DNA from: Leptobrachium leishanense
Taxonomy: Eukaryota > Chordata > Amphibia > Anura > Megophryidae
Assembly (NCBI GenBank): GCA_009667805.1
Contig: CM019065.1
Location: 149,828,101-149,892,100 of the forward strand
Direction of reading: 5' to 3'
DNA: 64,000 nucleotides
The notes below the pieces were generated by a model. That model saw nothing but the letters and a program-made list of their open reading frames with translations. It did no database searches and had not been told where the DNA came from. This document shows, one piece after another, positions 10,484 through 21,704 of the stretch. Positions within the stretch are counted from its first letter, which is position 1. Each line of letters begins with the position of its first letter. A program made the position numbers and the translations under genes.

Positions 10484-11904
10484 CTGTTGGAAGGAAATGT
10501 TAGATTATTAAAAGGGGAAAACAAACCCCACTTGTATCTAGCACAAAAATAGTTCTAAATGTATTCCTATTTTAATGCTAGAGCATATAATCAAGAGTTA
10601 TATTTACATGACTATGCACTGTGACCACACCACCCCAATAGAATTTGTGTAGTCACAGCGCCCTCACCCCCTTACTCCAGTTTGCAGAGCAGTGATCATC
10701 AGCACAGATCTCAGTTTTCTGGGGATTAGGACTCTCAGGATTGATGTTCTGGGAATTGCCAATTTTTCCTCCATGTAATTGGCATTGAGTCATGGGATTG
10801 GCCAGCATCTCATTTGCATGTCCTGCCTCCATAGACACTTGCCGGCTTTCTGTAAGCTGCAGCAGTCAACATGTCAAGTCCAGCCATCACTCTGGGGAGC
10901 TTTCAGCGCAAGGGAGGGGGGGGGGGGGACAGTGACACAATAACTAAAGCGTTAAAGTGGGAGGTAGTGTGTGGGTTATTCTTTCATGATGGTTTCTTTC
11001 ACTTAGAAACATTACACCTTTCTCCTTCACCTGCTTGTAAATCTGATTAGATTTATCAAAACTCAATCATTTCCTTTTTCTTCATGTAATTTCCTATTAC
11101 ACTATTCTTGACCACCAATTACACACTTCACCTTCCAATCTAAAAAAGGTATTGGCACGAGACAAAAGGGAGCAAGGCATTTGCCATCTGGCAGGGCACT
11201 CTGTTACTCCATGAGGAGGGCTCTGTATCTTCCTCAGATCTTTTAGTGCCCCCCCCCAATAGAAAATAGGGTATTTTTTTGTATATTCAAATATTTTAAG
11301 ATATTATGAATAGGCAAATAAATTAAATTGCTCAACCATCTTTACTTTACTCACTCCCAAGGTCTACTACAACAGTTACAAGTTTGTATAAAAGGGCTAA
11401 CAAGTTCCATATCACTGTACAATGGGAGAGGCAGAATAACAAATATACTTACAAGTTAAACACACAGAACAGTAGGAGAGAGGACCCTACTTGAGAGTTT
11501 ACAATCTAAGAGGCGAGGAGTGACAAACTACAGTTGTGTTCAAAATTATTCAACCCCCAATGCTGTAAAGGGTTTTAGGGAATTTAGTGTACATTTGTAA
11601 TTGTATTCAGAATGAAATCCTACAAGGACTTTTTAAAGAACCATATGCAACTAAAATGACATCAATTGGTTTTGTAATACAGTAGTAAGTGTTTCTTTTG
11701 TGAATTCTTCATTGACACAATTATTCAACCCCTTAAAGACTACCACTCTGAAGAACAGAGGTTCATTCAAGTGTTTTCAATCAGGTATTGAAAACACCTG
11801 TGGATGTCACGGAGCAGCAATAAAGCACAATAAGCACCAATTCGGCAGCTTTAAAATGACTGATACTCAGCTCCTTCTAGACATTTACTGGTGTGGTTAC
11901 AAAC

Positions 11905-12932
11905 ATGGTGAAGTCAAGAGAATGGTCCAGGAAGACAAGAGAAGACGTGATTACTCTTCACAGGAAGGGCAATGGCTATAAGAAGATTGCAAAGATGTCA
12001 AACATACCAAGAGAGACCATAGGAAGCATCATTCGCAAATTCAAGGCAAAGGGCACTGTTGAAACACTACCTGGTCGTGGCAAAAAGAAGATGCTGACTT
12101 CGACTGCTGTGCGCTACCTGAAGTGTAGAGTGGAGAAAAGTCCCCGTGTGACTGCTGAGGAACTGAGAAAAGATTTGTCAGATGTCGGTACTGAAGTTTC
12201 AGCTCAGACAATACGGCGCACACTGCGTAATGAAGGCCTCCATGCCAGAACTCCCAGGCGCACCCCCTTGCTGTCTCCAAAGAATAAGAAGAGTCGACTG
12301 CCGTATGCCAAAAGTCATGTGGACAAACCACAGAAGTTTTGGGATAGTGTTCTGTGGACTGATGAAACAAAATTAGAACTGTTTGGGCCCATGGATCAAC
12401 GCTATGTTTGGAGGAGGAAGAACAAGGCCTATGAAGAAAAGAACACCTTGCCTACTGTGAAGCATGGCGGGGGGGGGGGTCAATCATGCTTTGGGGCTGT
12501 TTTGCTTCTGCAGGTACAGGGAAGCTTCAGTGTGTGCAAGGTACCATGAATTCTCTTCAGTACCAGGAGATATTGGATGACAATGTGATGCAGTCAGTCA
12601 CAAACCTGAGGCTTGGGAGACGTTGGACCTTTCAACAGGACAATGATCCCAAGCATACCTCCAAGTCCACTAGAGCATGGTTGCAGATTAAAGGCTGGAA
12701 CATTTTGGAGTGGCCATCGCAGTCACCAGACTTAAATCCGATTGAGAACCTCTGGTGGGACTTAAAGAAAGCAGTTGCAGTGCGCAAGCCTAAGAATGTG
12801 ACTGAACTGGAGGCTTTTGCCCATGACGAATGGGCGAAGATACCCGTAGATCGCTGCAAGACACTTGTGTCAAGCTATGCTTCACGTTTAAAAGCGGTTA
12901 TAACTGTAAAAGGATGTTGTACTAAGTACTAA
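11905..12932 (+). pseudogene. Tc1 transposase, one frameshift
   Basis: DDE transposase that cuts and pastes at TA. It starts MVKSREWSRKTREDV (11905), preferred over an upstream in-frame Met four codons earlier by family convention. Seen: N-terminal paired-like HTH with NIPRETIGSIIRKFK, GRGKKK linker, first Asp in WTDETKLELF, second Asp in QQDNDPKHTS, and the Glu in PSQSPDLNPIENLWW. It ends GCCTKY at 12930. The frame breaks within an 11-G homopolymer (12469-12479) where the family has a Gly-rich KHGGG segment, so the two halves are in different frames. Otherwise well preserved; probably recently inactivated, or a sequencing slip. Confidence 0.93.
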
Positions 12933-13384
12933 GATTGAATGTCACTTGGGGGTTGAATAAAACTGATGATGTGAGCACAGAAAAGACATTTGTGGTTATT
13001 TCATTATAAATGTTATGTTATATTTGTCTGACCTACACGTGCCTCTTGAATTTAATTGTAAGCAAGATGACTGATCAAAATCAATGTCAAACTGGCCAAA
13101 AACTGTATTTCTTACCGTAAATATTCTTTTCCATAGTCGTAGCGGCAGTACCCATGGGTTCATCTTCAATCCCAAATGCAGACAGGTTACCAAGCCTAAA
13201 AAACAAAAAGGACCCTCCTAGACCCAGGTGAACCCCTCCCTCACCTGTGACTCCTCCCCTGTTGCCTATAAGGAGACCTGAGCCCAGAACCCCCCAGTCA
13301 ATGACAAGCCAGAACCAAAATATCAAGTACACACCACTTTAATCAAAAACCAACACAACACAAAGCAGAGGGAGGGAAGCGGTA

Positions 13385-13462
13385 CTGCCGCTACGACTAT
13401 GGAAAAGAATATTTACGGTAAGAAATACCGTTTTTCCATACGTCGAGCGGCAGTACCCATGG
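13385..13462. repeat. DIRS internal complementary region
   Basis: Holds, head to head, the complement of the left terminus (through CGGTAAGAAAT) and the complement of the right terminus (from TTTTTCCATACGTCG). In DIRS elements this region templates joining of the ends into a circle before integration. The slightly different left and right ends of this copy (TAGTCGTAGCGG versus CGTCGAGCGG) are both represented. Confidence 0.85.
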
Positions 13463-13492
13463 GACCTACAAAGCCCCCATCAGAGGGAGGGA

Positions 13493-14516
13493 TCAAGACG
13501 GCACCACCGCCTGCAGAACCTTGCGCCCAAAGGACGCCTCGGCAGAGGCAAGAACATCCAGACGGTAATGACGCGTGAAGGTGTGAAGAGAGGACCAGGT
13601 GGCCGCCCTGCACACCTGTTCAGCCGTAGCAGCCGCATGCAAAGCCCAGGAAGCCGACACAGATCTAGTGGAGTGCGCCGTCACCCCTACGGGAGAAACC
13701 TTACCACCAGCCGAATGAGCCAAGGCTATGGCCTGACGAACCCACCGAGCAATGGAAGAACGGGAAGCACCCACACCCTTAGAGGCACCGTGAAAAAGAA
13801 CAAAAAAGGTGAACAGAGCGACGCCAGGAGCTGGTACGCTCCAGATACACCCGCAAGACCCGCACCACATCCAGGGTGCGCCATTTGCCCAGAGAAGAAG
13901 AGGAGGAGCCCGGTGCGTCACAAAAAGACGGGAGAACGATTTCCTGATTAAGGTTCCCGGGAGAGGCAACCTTAGGACGGAAACCAGGCAACGGACGCAA
14001 CACCACCTTGCTGGCATGGAAAACCGTGTAGGGGGGGTGACAAGCGAGAGCCTGGAGCTCCCCGACCCTCCTGGCAGAGGTGATAGCTGTGAGAAACACC
14101 GCCTTGAGAGTCAAGTCCCGCAAGGAGGAGGAAGCCAGGGGCTCAAAGGAAGCACCACACAGTGCATCCAGGACCAAGTTCAAATCCCAAGGCGGAACCA
14201 GCTCCCTGACAAAGGGGCGCAGAGAGGACACCGCCCGAAAAAACTTTCGCACCAAAGGATGCAAGGCCAATTCCCTCAAAGTGACCGAAGATATGGCAGC
14301 CACCTGGACCCTGAGGGTTCCAGGCCGCAACCCCTTGCGGAACCCACTCTCCAGGAAGCGCAGCAGATCAGGAACGGAGATAGAGGATAGAGACCGGGTC
14401 AAGAGCACGCACCCGACACCAGGAGAGAAACGTGCGCCAAACCCGATCATAGATACGCCGAGTCGACAGTTTAACGTCATGTGACAACAAGGAAACCAGG
14501 CCAGACGAGAGACCAA
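13493..14516 (-). pseudogene. DIRS tyrosine recombinase (frameshifted)
   Basis: Two overlapping frames together cover the recombinase that inserts the circular DNA. The upstream frame (14516-13779) has the N-terminal core and the first catalytic Arg in SARRVGELQAL. The downstream frame (14017-13493) carries the H-x-x-R block AHSTRSVSASWAL and the block EQVCRAATWSSLHTFTRHY, whose last Tyr is the candidate nucleophile. The break lies near the A/T-rich run at about 13795-13815. Catalytic residues look conserved, so decay is light. Confidence 0.88.
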
Positions 14517-16717
14517 GAGAAGTCAGTACGGAGGCAGCATCAGCCACGCCGTCAGTCGGAACGACCCCAGCATCCCGGCCGGGAGAGCAGGGAAGTCCAG
14601 CAGAGAGTCCGACACCGGGAGGACCCAATAGCGACGACGAGACAGAAACAACACCTCCGGAAACCAGACCCTGCGCGGCCAGAAGGGGAGGATCGCAACC
14701 ACCAACGCCTGGTCCATCCTGATCTTCTGAAGGACCCGCGGGATCAGGGCAATCGGGGGGGGAAGACGTACGCCAGCTCGAAGGCCCACCGGAACGAGAA
14801 GGCGTCCAGCAGATCCGGACAGTCCCGGAGGGAGGCGAAGCGAGGAACCTTTGCCGAAAGCCTGGACGCCATGAGATCGACAACCGGAAGGCAAAACCGA
14901 GAGACCACCTCCGAGAACACCGCCGGAGACAGGGACCAGTCCCGTTGTGCCAGAGAAGCACGCTCAGAAAATCCGCCCGGTCGTTGAGCACACCTCGGAT
15001 GTGAACCGCAGAGAGCGCTTGCAGATGGAGCTCCGCCCAGTCCATGATGATGCCGCACAGAGCCGAAAGGAGGCGCGAAGGCGTGCCCCCTTGTTTGTTC
15101 AGGTAACACACCGTGGCGACGTTGTCGGACTGGACCCGCACGGCCCGACCACGCAGAAGCCCCGCAAGAGCCTGAAGAGCCTCCCAGACGGCCAGAAGCT
15201 CCCTGGCGTTGGAGGACAGAGAGCCAGTCCAAGGATCCCAAACCCCATGGGCCTGGACGTCCCGACAATGAGCGCCCCATCCGGAAAGCGATGCGTCCGT
15301 CATCACCGTGAGCCACTCCGGAACCGCCATAGGAACGCCCGCGCCAAGGAACGGAGAGCGGAGCCACCACAGCAACCGAGCCCTTGTGGACCCCGAGATG
15401 CAGATCGAACGGTCCAGGTGGGACAGGTCCCCATCCCACTGGGAAAGGATATCGCCTTGCAGACCTCTGGCGTGAGCACGCGCCCACGGCACCGCCGGGA
15501 TAGCAGCCGTCAAATGACCGAGAACCCGCAACAGTCCCCGGACGGAGCCCCACGGAGTAAGCAGAAGAGCTCAAACGTGACCTCGAAGCTTTTCCTTGTT
15601 GGAATCTGAAAGAAAAACAGCCATGAGAGACGTATCCAACACGAACCCCAGAAAGACAATCCTCTGCACTGGCACCAGGCGCGACTTCCTCCAGTTCACC
15701 AGCCACCCGTGCCGGGAGAGAACCTCGATCGTGCGGGCCAAATGAGCCTCGAGGAGCGGTACAGTAGAGGCCTTAAGAAGCCAATCGTCCAGATAGGGGA
15801 CAATGTACAGGCCCTCGTGACGCAGAAAGGCAGTAATAGCGATCAAAATTTTCGAAAAAACCCTGGGAGCGGAGGACAACCCAAAGGGAAGGGCCCGAAA
15901 CTGAAAATGAAACACCCTGCCCCCAGACTGAACCGCAAACCGGAGGAACTGCCGGCTCACCGGGCGACGGGACATGAAGATAAGCATCCTGCAGATCCAA
16001 GGTGACCATGAAATCGCCAGGCCGCAGAATCCGAGAGGCAGAGCCAATGGTATCCATCCGGAACCGTTCCTTACGCACAAATCGATTCACAGACTTAAGG
16101 TCCAGGATGGGGCGGAAGGAACCATCCGGTTTCCCCACTAGAAAAAGACGAGAGTAAGTACCTTGGAAGCAGTCCTGCGAAGGCACCGGTTCGATCACCC
16201 GTTTCTCCAGCAATCCCATGACCTCCGAGAACAACTGATCCCCGGAGTAAGTGGAATGCTGAGAGGAGAGAAGGAAGGCATTACGAGGAGAAGACACAAA
16301 CTGAATAACGTAGCCACACCGAACAGTCTCCAAAACCCAGGCATCCGAAGTCGTCCCCTGCCACGCAGCCGCGAAGTGAAGAAGACGACCACCAACCGGG
16401 ACACCGGAGTCAGAACTTTCTGAACTTACGAAACCCCGGAGCCTGCGGACGCTGCTCAGGCATACGCTGACGGAAGGGGCGGAAACGCCTATTGTAGGGA
16501 CGAAAGGACCCACGCCCGGAGAACCCCCGACGATGCCAAGCATCCCTGGGCCGATCCTGTGGAAGAGCCTTCTTAACATCAGCAAGCTGTTGCAGTAAGT
16601 CCTGCAGAGCCGATCCAAACAGCATACCCGGCTCGAAGGACAGGCCACACAACGAATTCTTCGAAGCAGTGTCAGCCGACCAGGACCGGAGCCAGACCGC
16701 ACGACGGCCCACCACAT
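14400..16717 (-). pseudogene. DIRS reverse transcriptase / RNase H (frameshifted)
   Basis: Minus strand. The RT begins in the frame 16717-15773, with GKPDGSFRPILDLKSVN and GDFMVTLDLQDAYLHVP. It shifts frame near 15975 and continues with FRALPFGLSSAPRVFSKIL and YLDDWLL, the catalytic YxDD-type motif. An in-frame TGA follows KLRGHV near 15575 in place of an Arg codon (CpG decay). RNase H follows with TDASLSGWGAH, NARELLAVWEAL and VQSDNVATVCYL, ending in further frame changes around 14750-14900. These are the expected DIRS pol domains in order. Confidence 0.9.
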
Positions 16718-17507
16718 TGAGGCCCAAGGCCCGGGAAGCCAGCTTCAGGGATTCAATCGCAGCGTCACATAAGAAATCCGAAGCAGATTGAACGAGGAGG
16801 AACAGTTGACGCAACTCAGGGGAGAGGCCGGACAAAGCACCCTCCAGCTCCTGCAACCAGAGCCGTTGTGCCCGGGAAACGGAAGACGCCGCCACCAGGG
16901 CCTTAGCCTGGGAAGCCAGGGCAGCATAGTTACGCCGCAAGGCAGTCTCAATCCTCTTGTCCATCGGGTCCTTCAAGGTGGACAAGTCCCCAGAAGGAAT
17001 AGCAGACCTGTGATGAAGCTGTGCCACGGGCACATCCACCTTCGGCAACACCCCAAAGTCCTCAGCGGGAGACAAGGCTAGGGGAAACATATATCGGAAC
17101 CGCTTGGAGACAAAAGGACGCCGGTCAGGCACAGACCATTCTTTAGCCATAACCTGCTTCAACAAAGGGTGAAAAGGAAACCCCTTAGTCTTAAGGGCCC
17201 CTGTCGGTGCATCCGGAGCCCCCATCACAGAGACGACCTCCCTGATCAACGGACGGACACAGTCCTCATCAAAAACAGCCAAAGTCTCATCCTCATCAGA
17301 GGAGACGTCCGAAAACTCAGGATCAAGAAGCTCTTCCTCAGACTCCATGTCCTCATACTCCGCACGCCGACGTTTTCTCGGACCAGAAAAAGACAAACCG
17401 GAGGGACCCGGAACGTCAGCAACGGGGGGAGGCGGAGCAGCAGCAGCCTGCATGGCCGTAAACGTTTGCTGCAGAGAAGTTTGAAGCCAGGACACAAAGG
17501 CAGTCAC
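16410..17507 (-). CDS. DIRS Gag-like protein, open
   Basis: A 365-codon open frame upstream of RT in the DIRS element. It has an N-terminal segment rich in Ala/Pro, a basic patch GPRKRRRAEYE, an acidic serine stretch (MESEEELLDPEFSDVSSDED), a central helical domain, and an Arg/Phe/Gly-rich C-terminus (GFSGRGSFRPYNRRFRPF) likely to bind nucleic acid. DIRS elements carry such a gag-like ORF. The start may lie further upstream (frames continue toward 17740), so the N-terminus is uncertain. Confidence 0.75.
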   Translation of the reverse strand: MTAFVSWLQTSLQQTFTAMQAAAAPPPPVADVPGPSGLSFSGPRKRRRAEYEDMESEEELLDPEFSDVSSDEDETLAVFDEDCVRPLIREVVSVMGAPDAPTGALKTKGFPFHPLLKQVMAKEWSVPDRRPFVSKRFRYMFPLALSPAEDFGVLPKVDVPVAQLHHRSAIPSGDLSTLKDPMDKRIETALRRNYAALASQAKALVAASSVSRAQRLWLQELEGALSGLSPELRQLFLLVQSASDFLCDAAIESLKLASRALGLNVVGRRAVWLRSWSADTASKNSLCGLSFEPGMLFGSALQDLLQQLADVKKALPQDRPRDAWHRRGFSGRGSFRPYNRRFRPFRQRMPEQRPQAPGFRKFRKF

Positions 17508-18950
17508 TTCAGACCTTTTCGCCTCCTCTCCCGCATCCTTGGCACACAGGGAGCACAGCTTTTTCTTCTAGCCGTCGGGCAGGGGCTGAGCACAGGAAGA
17601 GCAGACCAGGTGCTTCGACTTCGAGGGGGCCTTCCCCTTTCCCTGATCAGGCAGCGCCTCCGGGGCCGACATCCTACAAGCAAGGACGACATAAGTGACG
17701 GGAACAAGCTGCTGGAACACCCCCGAGCAGACACACACTAACCTGCACCAAGCCGATCTGGGGCGAGAGGAGGAGACACAAGCGCCGGTGGAACAGCAAC
17801 GCTGACCTGCGGCTCACCAGGCAAGCGACTGCGGAGAAGTGGCGCCAGAGATTCCCCCACCACGTGGGAAGAAGGCGCCCGCCCTCCGGCGCATGCGCCG
17901 GAGAACCCCGGAAACCGCGTCATCAAGAAGCGACTCCCAGCCGCAGACACTCCGGACTGCGCAGCAAACGAAGCGCAGGAGCCGGCCGACCCGAGCCACC
18001 ACCGAAGTACCACCCGGTACCCGGCCAGGGAGGCCCAGGCCGGGCCCAGACAGAAAACAAGGGAGAAGTAAGCGGCCGCCCCCGGAACCAACAGATTCCC
18101 CCTCAGCCGCCTCCCAGGTAACCCTGTCCGGAGGACAGGAAGGAATGACTGGGGGGGGTTCTGGGCTCAGGTCTCCTTATAGGCAACAGGGGAGGAGTCA
18201 CAGGTGAGGGAGGGGTTCACCTGGGTCTAGGAGGGTCCTTTTTGTTTTTTAGGCTTGGTAACCTGTCTGCATTTGGGATTGAAGATGAACCCATGGGTAC
18301 TGCCGCTCGACGTATGGAAAACACTCAATTTCAGTGGGGGTTGAATAATTTTGAACACAACTGTAGGTGAGGGTAAATAGAGAAAATGAAGTATAAGGGA
18401 GCAAGTGGGCTGTGTGGGAAGAAGAAGTAAGATGAACAGAGGGGGATTAGGCTTCTCTAAAGTAATGTGTTGTTGCAAAGATTTCTTGAAGGAATGGATA
18501 AATGTGAGAGTCTAATGTTGCGGCAGGAGGGAGTTCCATAGAAAGGGGGCAGCTCAGGAGAAGTCTCGAAGGCAAGAGTTGGGGGTGTGGATCAAAGGAG
18601 ACATTAACATCAGATCATTGATAGAGTGAAAGTGGTCGGAATGGAATGTACCTGTTAATAAAGGAGGAGATCTAGGCAGGGGCGCGGTTATGATGAGCTT
18701 AGTACGTGTGCACCAATATTTTGAAATTGATTCTAAGGGAAACAGGGAGCCAGTGTAGAAATTGACAAGGGGTGAGGTGTGAGAGGTGAGATGGATGAGC
18801 CTGGCACAGGCATTCAAACGAGACTGTAGAAGGAGAATCTGGGACCTTAAGGGCAGAGAGAAGGAGGTTACCATAGTCCAGGTGGGAGAGAAGAGCTTGG
18901 AGGAGCATTTTTGCAGAGTACAGACAGTATAATAAATTACAACACATTAC

Positions 18951-19110
18951 ATACTGGATCAGTCAATTTTCCTTCAGCGCAATGAGCAATTGTGTGTGCC
19001 TGATAGATCCCACATATGAACCTGTAATCAAGCCACATCTCATCTTTGCATGAGGTTTCATTTGAAATTTTGTCAACACTTTTACACAAGAGATCTAATC
19101 AACTGGGACT
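18951..19110. other. Unassigned short interval
   Basis: No feature recognised between the L2 relic and the next MITE. Confidence 0.3.
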
Positions 19111-19545
19111 TAGGCTAGGGTCAAACGAACGCATTATTCTCAGCGACCGTCAAAAAGTGCGTCCGAACGCATTGATGTATTTTTTCACAGAATGCGCAAA
19201 AAACGGTCAGACGACGCGCATTTTCGTGCGTGATGATTTTTTACGGATCGTCAATAAAACACTTTTTGCGTCTGGATGTTATGTAGGCTGGACAATAGCA
19301 GAGTCTGACATCTCCTAATCACGCAAACACGCCGCCGCAGCACACTCTGTACGTCAGTACTAGCGGTTTTGCGTTCGAAAAAATGCGTTCATTTTCCACT
19401 TGCGTTGCGCGGCCGGACTTTCGTGTGGCCATACTTCGTATATTGGCCGTCATTGCGCATCATTTGCTGCTACTGCGGCCGTGATTAAGTGCGCCTAAAC
19501 GCACGTTAAAAATGCGCTAGTCTGACCCCAGCCTTACTAAGCATT
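19111..19545. mobile_element. CpG-rich MITE
   Basis: Inverted ends: left TTAGGCTAGGGTCAAACGAA; right, on the minus strand, AAGGCTGGGGTCAGACTAGC. The interior is an imperfect inverted repeat with many CpG words (GCGCATT, AATGCGC). No coding capacity. The superfamily is unclear; ends of the AGGCTGGGGTC type occur in TTA/TTAA-targeting MITEs. Confidence 0.6.
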
Positions 19546-20461
19546 TTATGGTTTACCATTGCCAATATTAGTACAAGACTTTGAAACCTACACCATGTAT
19601 AATTTATGAAACAGAATATTACTATATTTAGTATGAAAATCCTATTTTAAAGTTTATAAACAAACTTGTGTTACACAGTAGAAATCCTAACTTTGAGACA
19701 CACACAAATGGTCATAGTTCAACAACAACCTGGAGGCGCTGGACAGGCAAATGGTGGAGGGAATAGTATCACGGTAGTGGAACAGTCCGGCAGCTATGTT
19801 CCCCGTGGGTCTTCCCAAAAACCCAAAAAGAAGTAAAGATATGAAAGAGAAATGGAATCAGCGCCTACACAATGTCCCCCATCCGTGGAAGGCAAAAAAA
19901 CACCTGAACAGAGCACCCAAAAGAGAACTCGTGGGTAGACAAAGTAGGATATAGATCAAAAATATATTACCCTGTGTGCTCTGGTACCCAATAGGGCGAA
20001 TGATGATCACAGGACATAAAAAATAAAGAAACATATATGGCGCAGTATATCAGCACAAGGTTAAAAGATAATCACACGAGGAGGAAGAAAACTCACAAAT
20101 GATGGAGCCTGTGCAATATAGGCTCAATATGAAGGCAGTGGGTCCCTTCAGGGATGACCCCGTCCCGTCCTCGTGTGGTTCTTAGGTTTACTTGCGTGGA
20201 CCATATATGGAGTAGAGCAGAAACAGACCATAGTATAGCATTGTATACCACAACAGGTGTAAATCAGATAATTGTAACACTCACGTGGTAAGGAACCTGT
20301 GTAAAAACACTGGCTCCGTATATGCGCCTGGATGCAATTGAGGATGCACCAGTCCCCTTTAGATGAATAAAAAGCTGGCACGATCTCCACCGTAAAAGCA
20401 ATTGTATTTAATATACAAATCAAAATAAGTTCAATGAATAAAAGATAATAAAACCAAAACG

Positions 20462-20480
20462 CGTTTCGCTGCTTCCTCAG
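20462..20480 (-). ncRNA. Hammerhead-like core, left arm
   Basis: On the minus strand: CTGAGGA, AGCAGC, then GAAAC and GCG. It departs from the hammerhead consensus CTGATGA by one base at a core position, and stem II is very short, so it is probably inactive. Confidence 0.35.
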
Positions 20481-20545
20481 TTGGTATGAAAAATAAAATA
20501 AAAGATAACCATAATAAATATCTTTTATTTTATTTTTCATACCAA

Positions 20546-20575
20546 CTGAGGAAGCTGCGGAAGCAGCGAAACGCG
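20546..20575 (+). ncRNA. Hammerhead-like core, right arm
   Basis: CTGAGGA (20546-20552), stem GCTGC/GCAGC with a GGAA-type loop, then GAAAC (20568-20572) and GCG. Stem II is better formed than in the left arm, which lacks the extra CTGCGGAAG. The same T-to-G core change is present, so self-cleavage is doubtful. Confidence 0.4.
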
Positions 20576-21571
20576 TTTTGGTTTTATTATCTTTTATTCA
20601 TTGAACTTATTTTGATTTGTATATTAAATACAATTGCTTTTACGGTGGAGATCGTGCCAGCTTTTTATTCATCTAAAGGAGACTGGTGCATTCTCAATTG
20701 CATCCAGGCGCATATACGGAGCCAGTGTTTTTACACAGGTTCCTTACCACGTGAGTGTTACAATTATCTGATTTACACCTGTTGTGGTATACAATGCTAT
20801 ACTATGGTCTGTTTCTGCTCTACTCCATATATGGTCCACGCAAGTAAACCTAAGAACCACACGAGGACGGGACGGGGTCATCCCTGAAGGGACCCACTGC
20901 CTTCATATTGAGCCTATATTGCACAGGCTCCATCATTTGTGAGTTTTCTTCCTCCTCGTGTGATTATCTTTTAACCTTGTGCTGATATACTGCGCCATAT
21001 AGGTGTTTCTTTATTTTTTATGTCCTGTGATCATCATTCGCCCTATTGGGTACCAGAGCACACAGGGTAATATATTTTTGATCTATATCCTACTTTGTCT
21101 ACCCACGAGTTCTCTTTTGGGTGCTCTGTTCAGGTGTTTTTTGCCTTCCACGGATGGGGGACATTGTGTAGGCGCTGATTCCATTTCTCTTTCAAATGGT
21201 CATAGTTACCCGCAAACAGGGCAGAACTACAAGTACCCTTCTTCACAACACTATTTTTTTTTATTATTATTTATTTATTTATTTATTTTTTAACCACGCA
21301 CCTTTTCCCACACCTCTGCGTCAAACAACTCAAGTCAGAGGCGTAAGTAGAAACCTCAGGGCCCCTGAGCAAGAATCCATGAAGGGCCCCCCCCCCTCAA
21401 AGGCTGAGGAGAAGGGCCGAGGCGGGCCATTGAAGTCAGCGGGGCGTACCAGTACGCCCCGCGCCTTCAAGACCCACCCTCCACGCGGGCCCCAGATATC
21501 AGACCCCCGTAATTAGCCAGCCAGCATCAGACCCCCAGTAATTAGCCAGCCAGCATCAGACCCCAGTAATT

Positions 21572-21704
21572 TAGGACACTGCACACTGAGGAAGGGGCTG
21601 CGTCCGAAACGTTTGTGTTCTGTGTGTTTTTTCTATTAAAAGTGGTGACGCTAGTGCACCTTTATCAGCAGCGCTGGAGGTCTGGCTTTTTTACTTCATG
21701 GTTT
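21572..21704 (+). mobile_element. 133-bp hammerhead-bearing short retroelement
   Basis: Flanked by a 15-bp duplication CAGACCCCAGTAATT (21557-21571, 21705-21719). The host has a tandem copy of a similar word, so the duplication is slightly less certain. The insert opens with a hammerhead-like core: CTGAGGA 21586-21592, GAAAC 21606-21610, then GTTTG. It has no coding capacity and resembles a minimal retrozyme or Penelope-derived short element. Confidence 0.6.

Larger units (their letters stand above)
13103..18321 (-). mobile_element. DIRS-1-like tyrosine-recombinase retrotransposon
   Basis: Minus-strand gag, RT/RNase H and tyrosine recombinase are bounded by inverted terminal repeats: about 13103-13300 is the complement of about 18150-18321, with shared words CCCATGGG and GGAGGAGTCACAGGTGAG. 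At 13385-13462 an internal complementary region joins copies of the two outermost ends (TACTGCCGCTACGACTATGG and TTTCCATACGTCGAGCGG). That is the diagnostic DIRS arrangement used to close the circular intermediate. No target-site duplication, as expected for recombinase integration. High GC compared with its surroundings. Coding region frameshifted. Confidence 0.93.
11531..18363 (+). mobile_element. Tc1/mariner transposon 1, interrupted by DIRS element
   Basis: Terminal inverted repeats begin CAGTTGTGTTCAAAATTATT and end with its complement (AATAATTTTGAACACAACTG, ending 18363), flanked by TA on both sides. Without the DIRS insertion (about 13103-18321) the element is about 1.6 kb, the normal Tc1 size. 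The transposase is on the plus strand. The DIRS insertion lies between the transposase stop and the right inverted repeat. Confidence 0.93.
11380..18950 (-). mobile_element. Old L2-type LINE relic split by Tc1
   Basis: Two pieces, about 11380-11530 and 18366-18950, read as the 3' and coding parts of one minus-strand LINE. The right piece encodes decayed L2 ORF2 words (NACARLIHLT, FLHWLPVSLRINFKIL) with stops and frameshifts. The left piece has the LINE 3' motif ending GAGTTTACAATCTAAGAGG. The Tc1 at 11531-18363 sits between them at a TA. Confidence 0.65.
19720..21192. mobile_element. Near-perfect fold-back retro-insertion with hammerhead-like motifs
   Basis: Flanked by an exact 15-bp duplication CAAATGGTCATAGTT (19705-19719, 21193-21207), the size expected for target-primed retrotransposition. 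Arms of about 680 bp (about 19835-20500 and 20525-21192) are almost identical inverted copies around an AT-rich centre at about 20516. The left arm has about 115 bp extra at its outer end. Each arm carries GAGGAAGCAGCGAAACGCG. The arm end shares words with the Penelope insertions at 30.8-37.5 kb (TTTTGGGTGCTCTG versus TTTTGGGTGTCTCT), so this is probably a non-autonomous Penelope-class element. The open frames on both arms are mirror images and not genes. Confidence 0.75.

Noticed and set aside
13568..17741. Plus-strand open frames across the DIRS element
   Set aside because: Antisense shadows of the GC-rich minus-strand gag, RT and recombinase.
20148..20887. Two identical 130-codon frames on opposite strands
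   Set aside because: Mirror copies in the arms of the fold-back; no similarity to a protein and mobile-element context.
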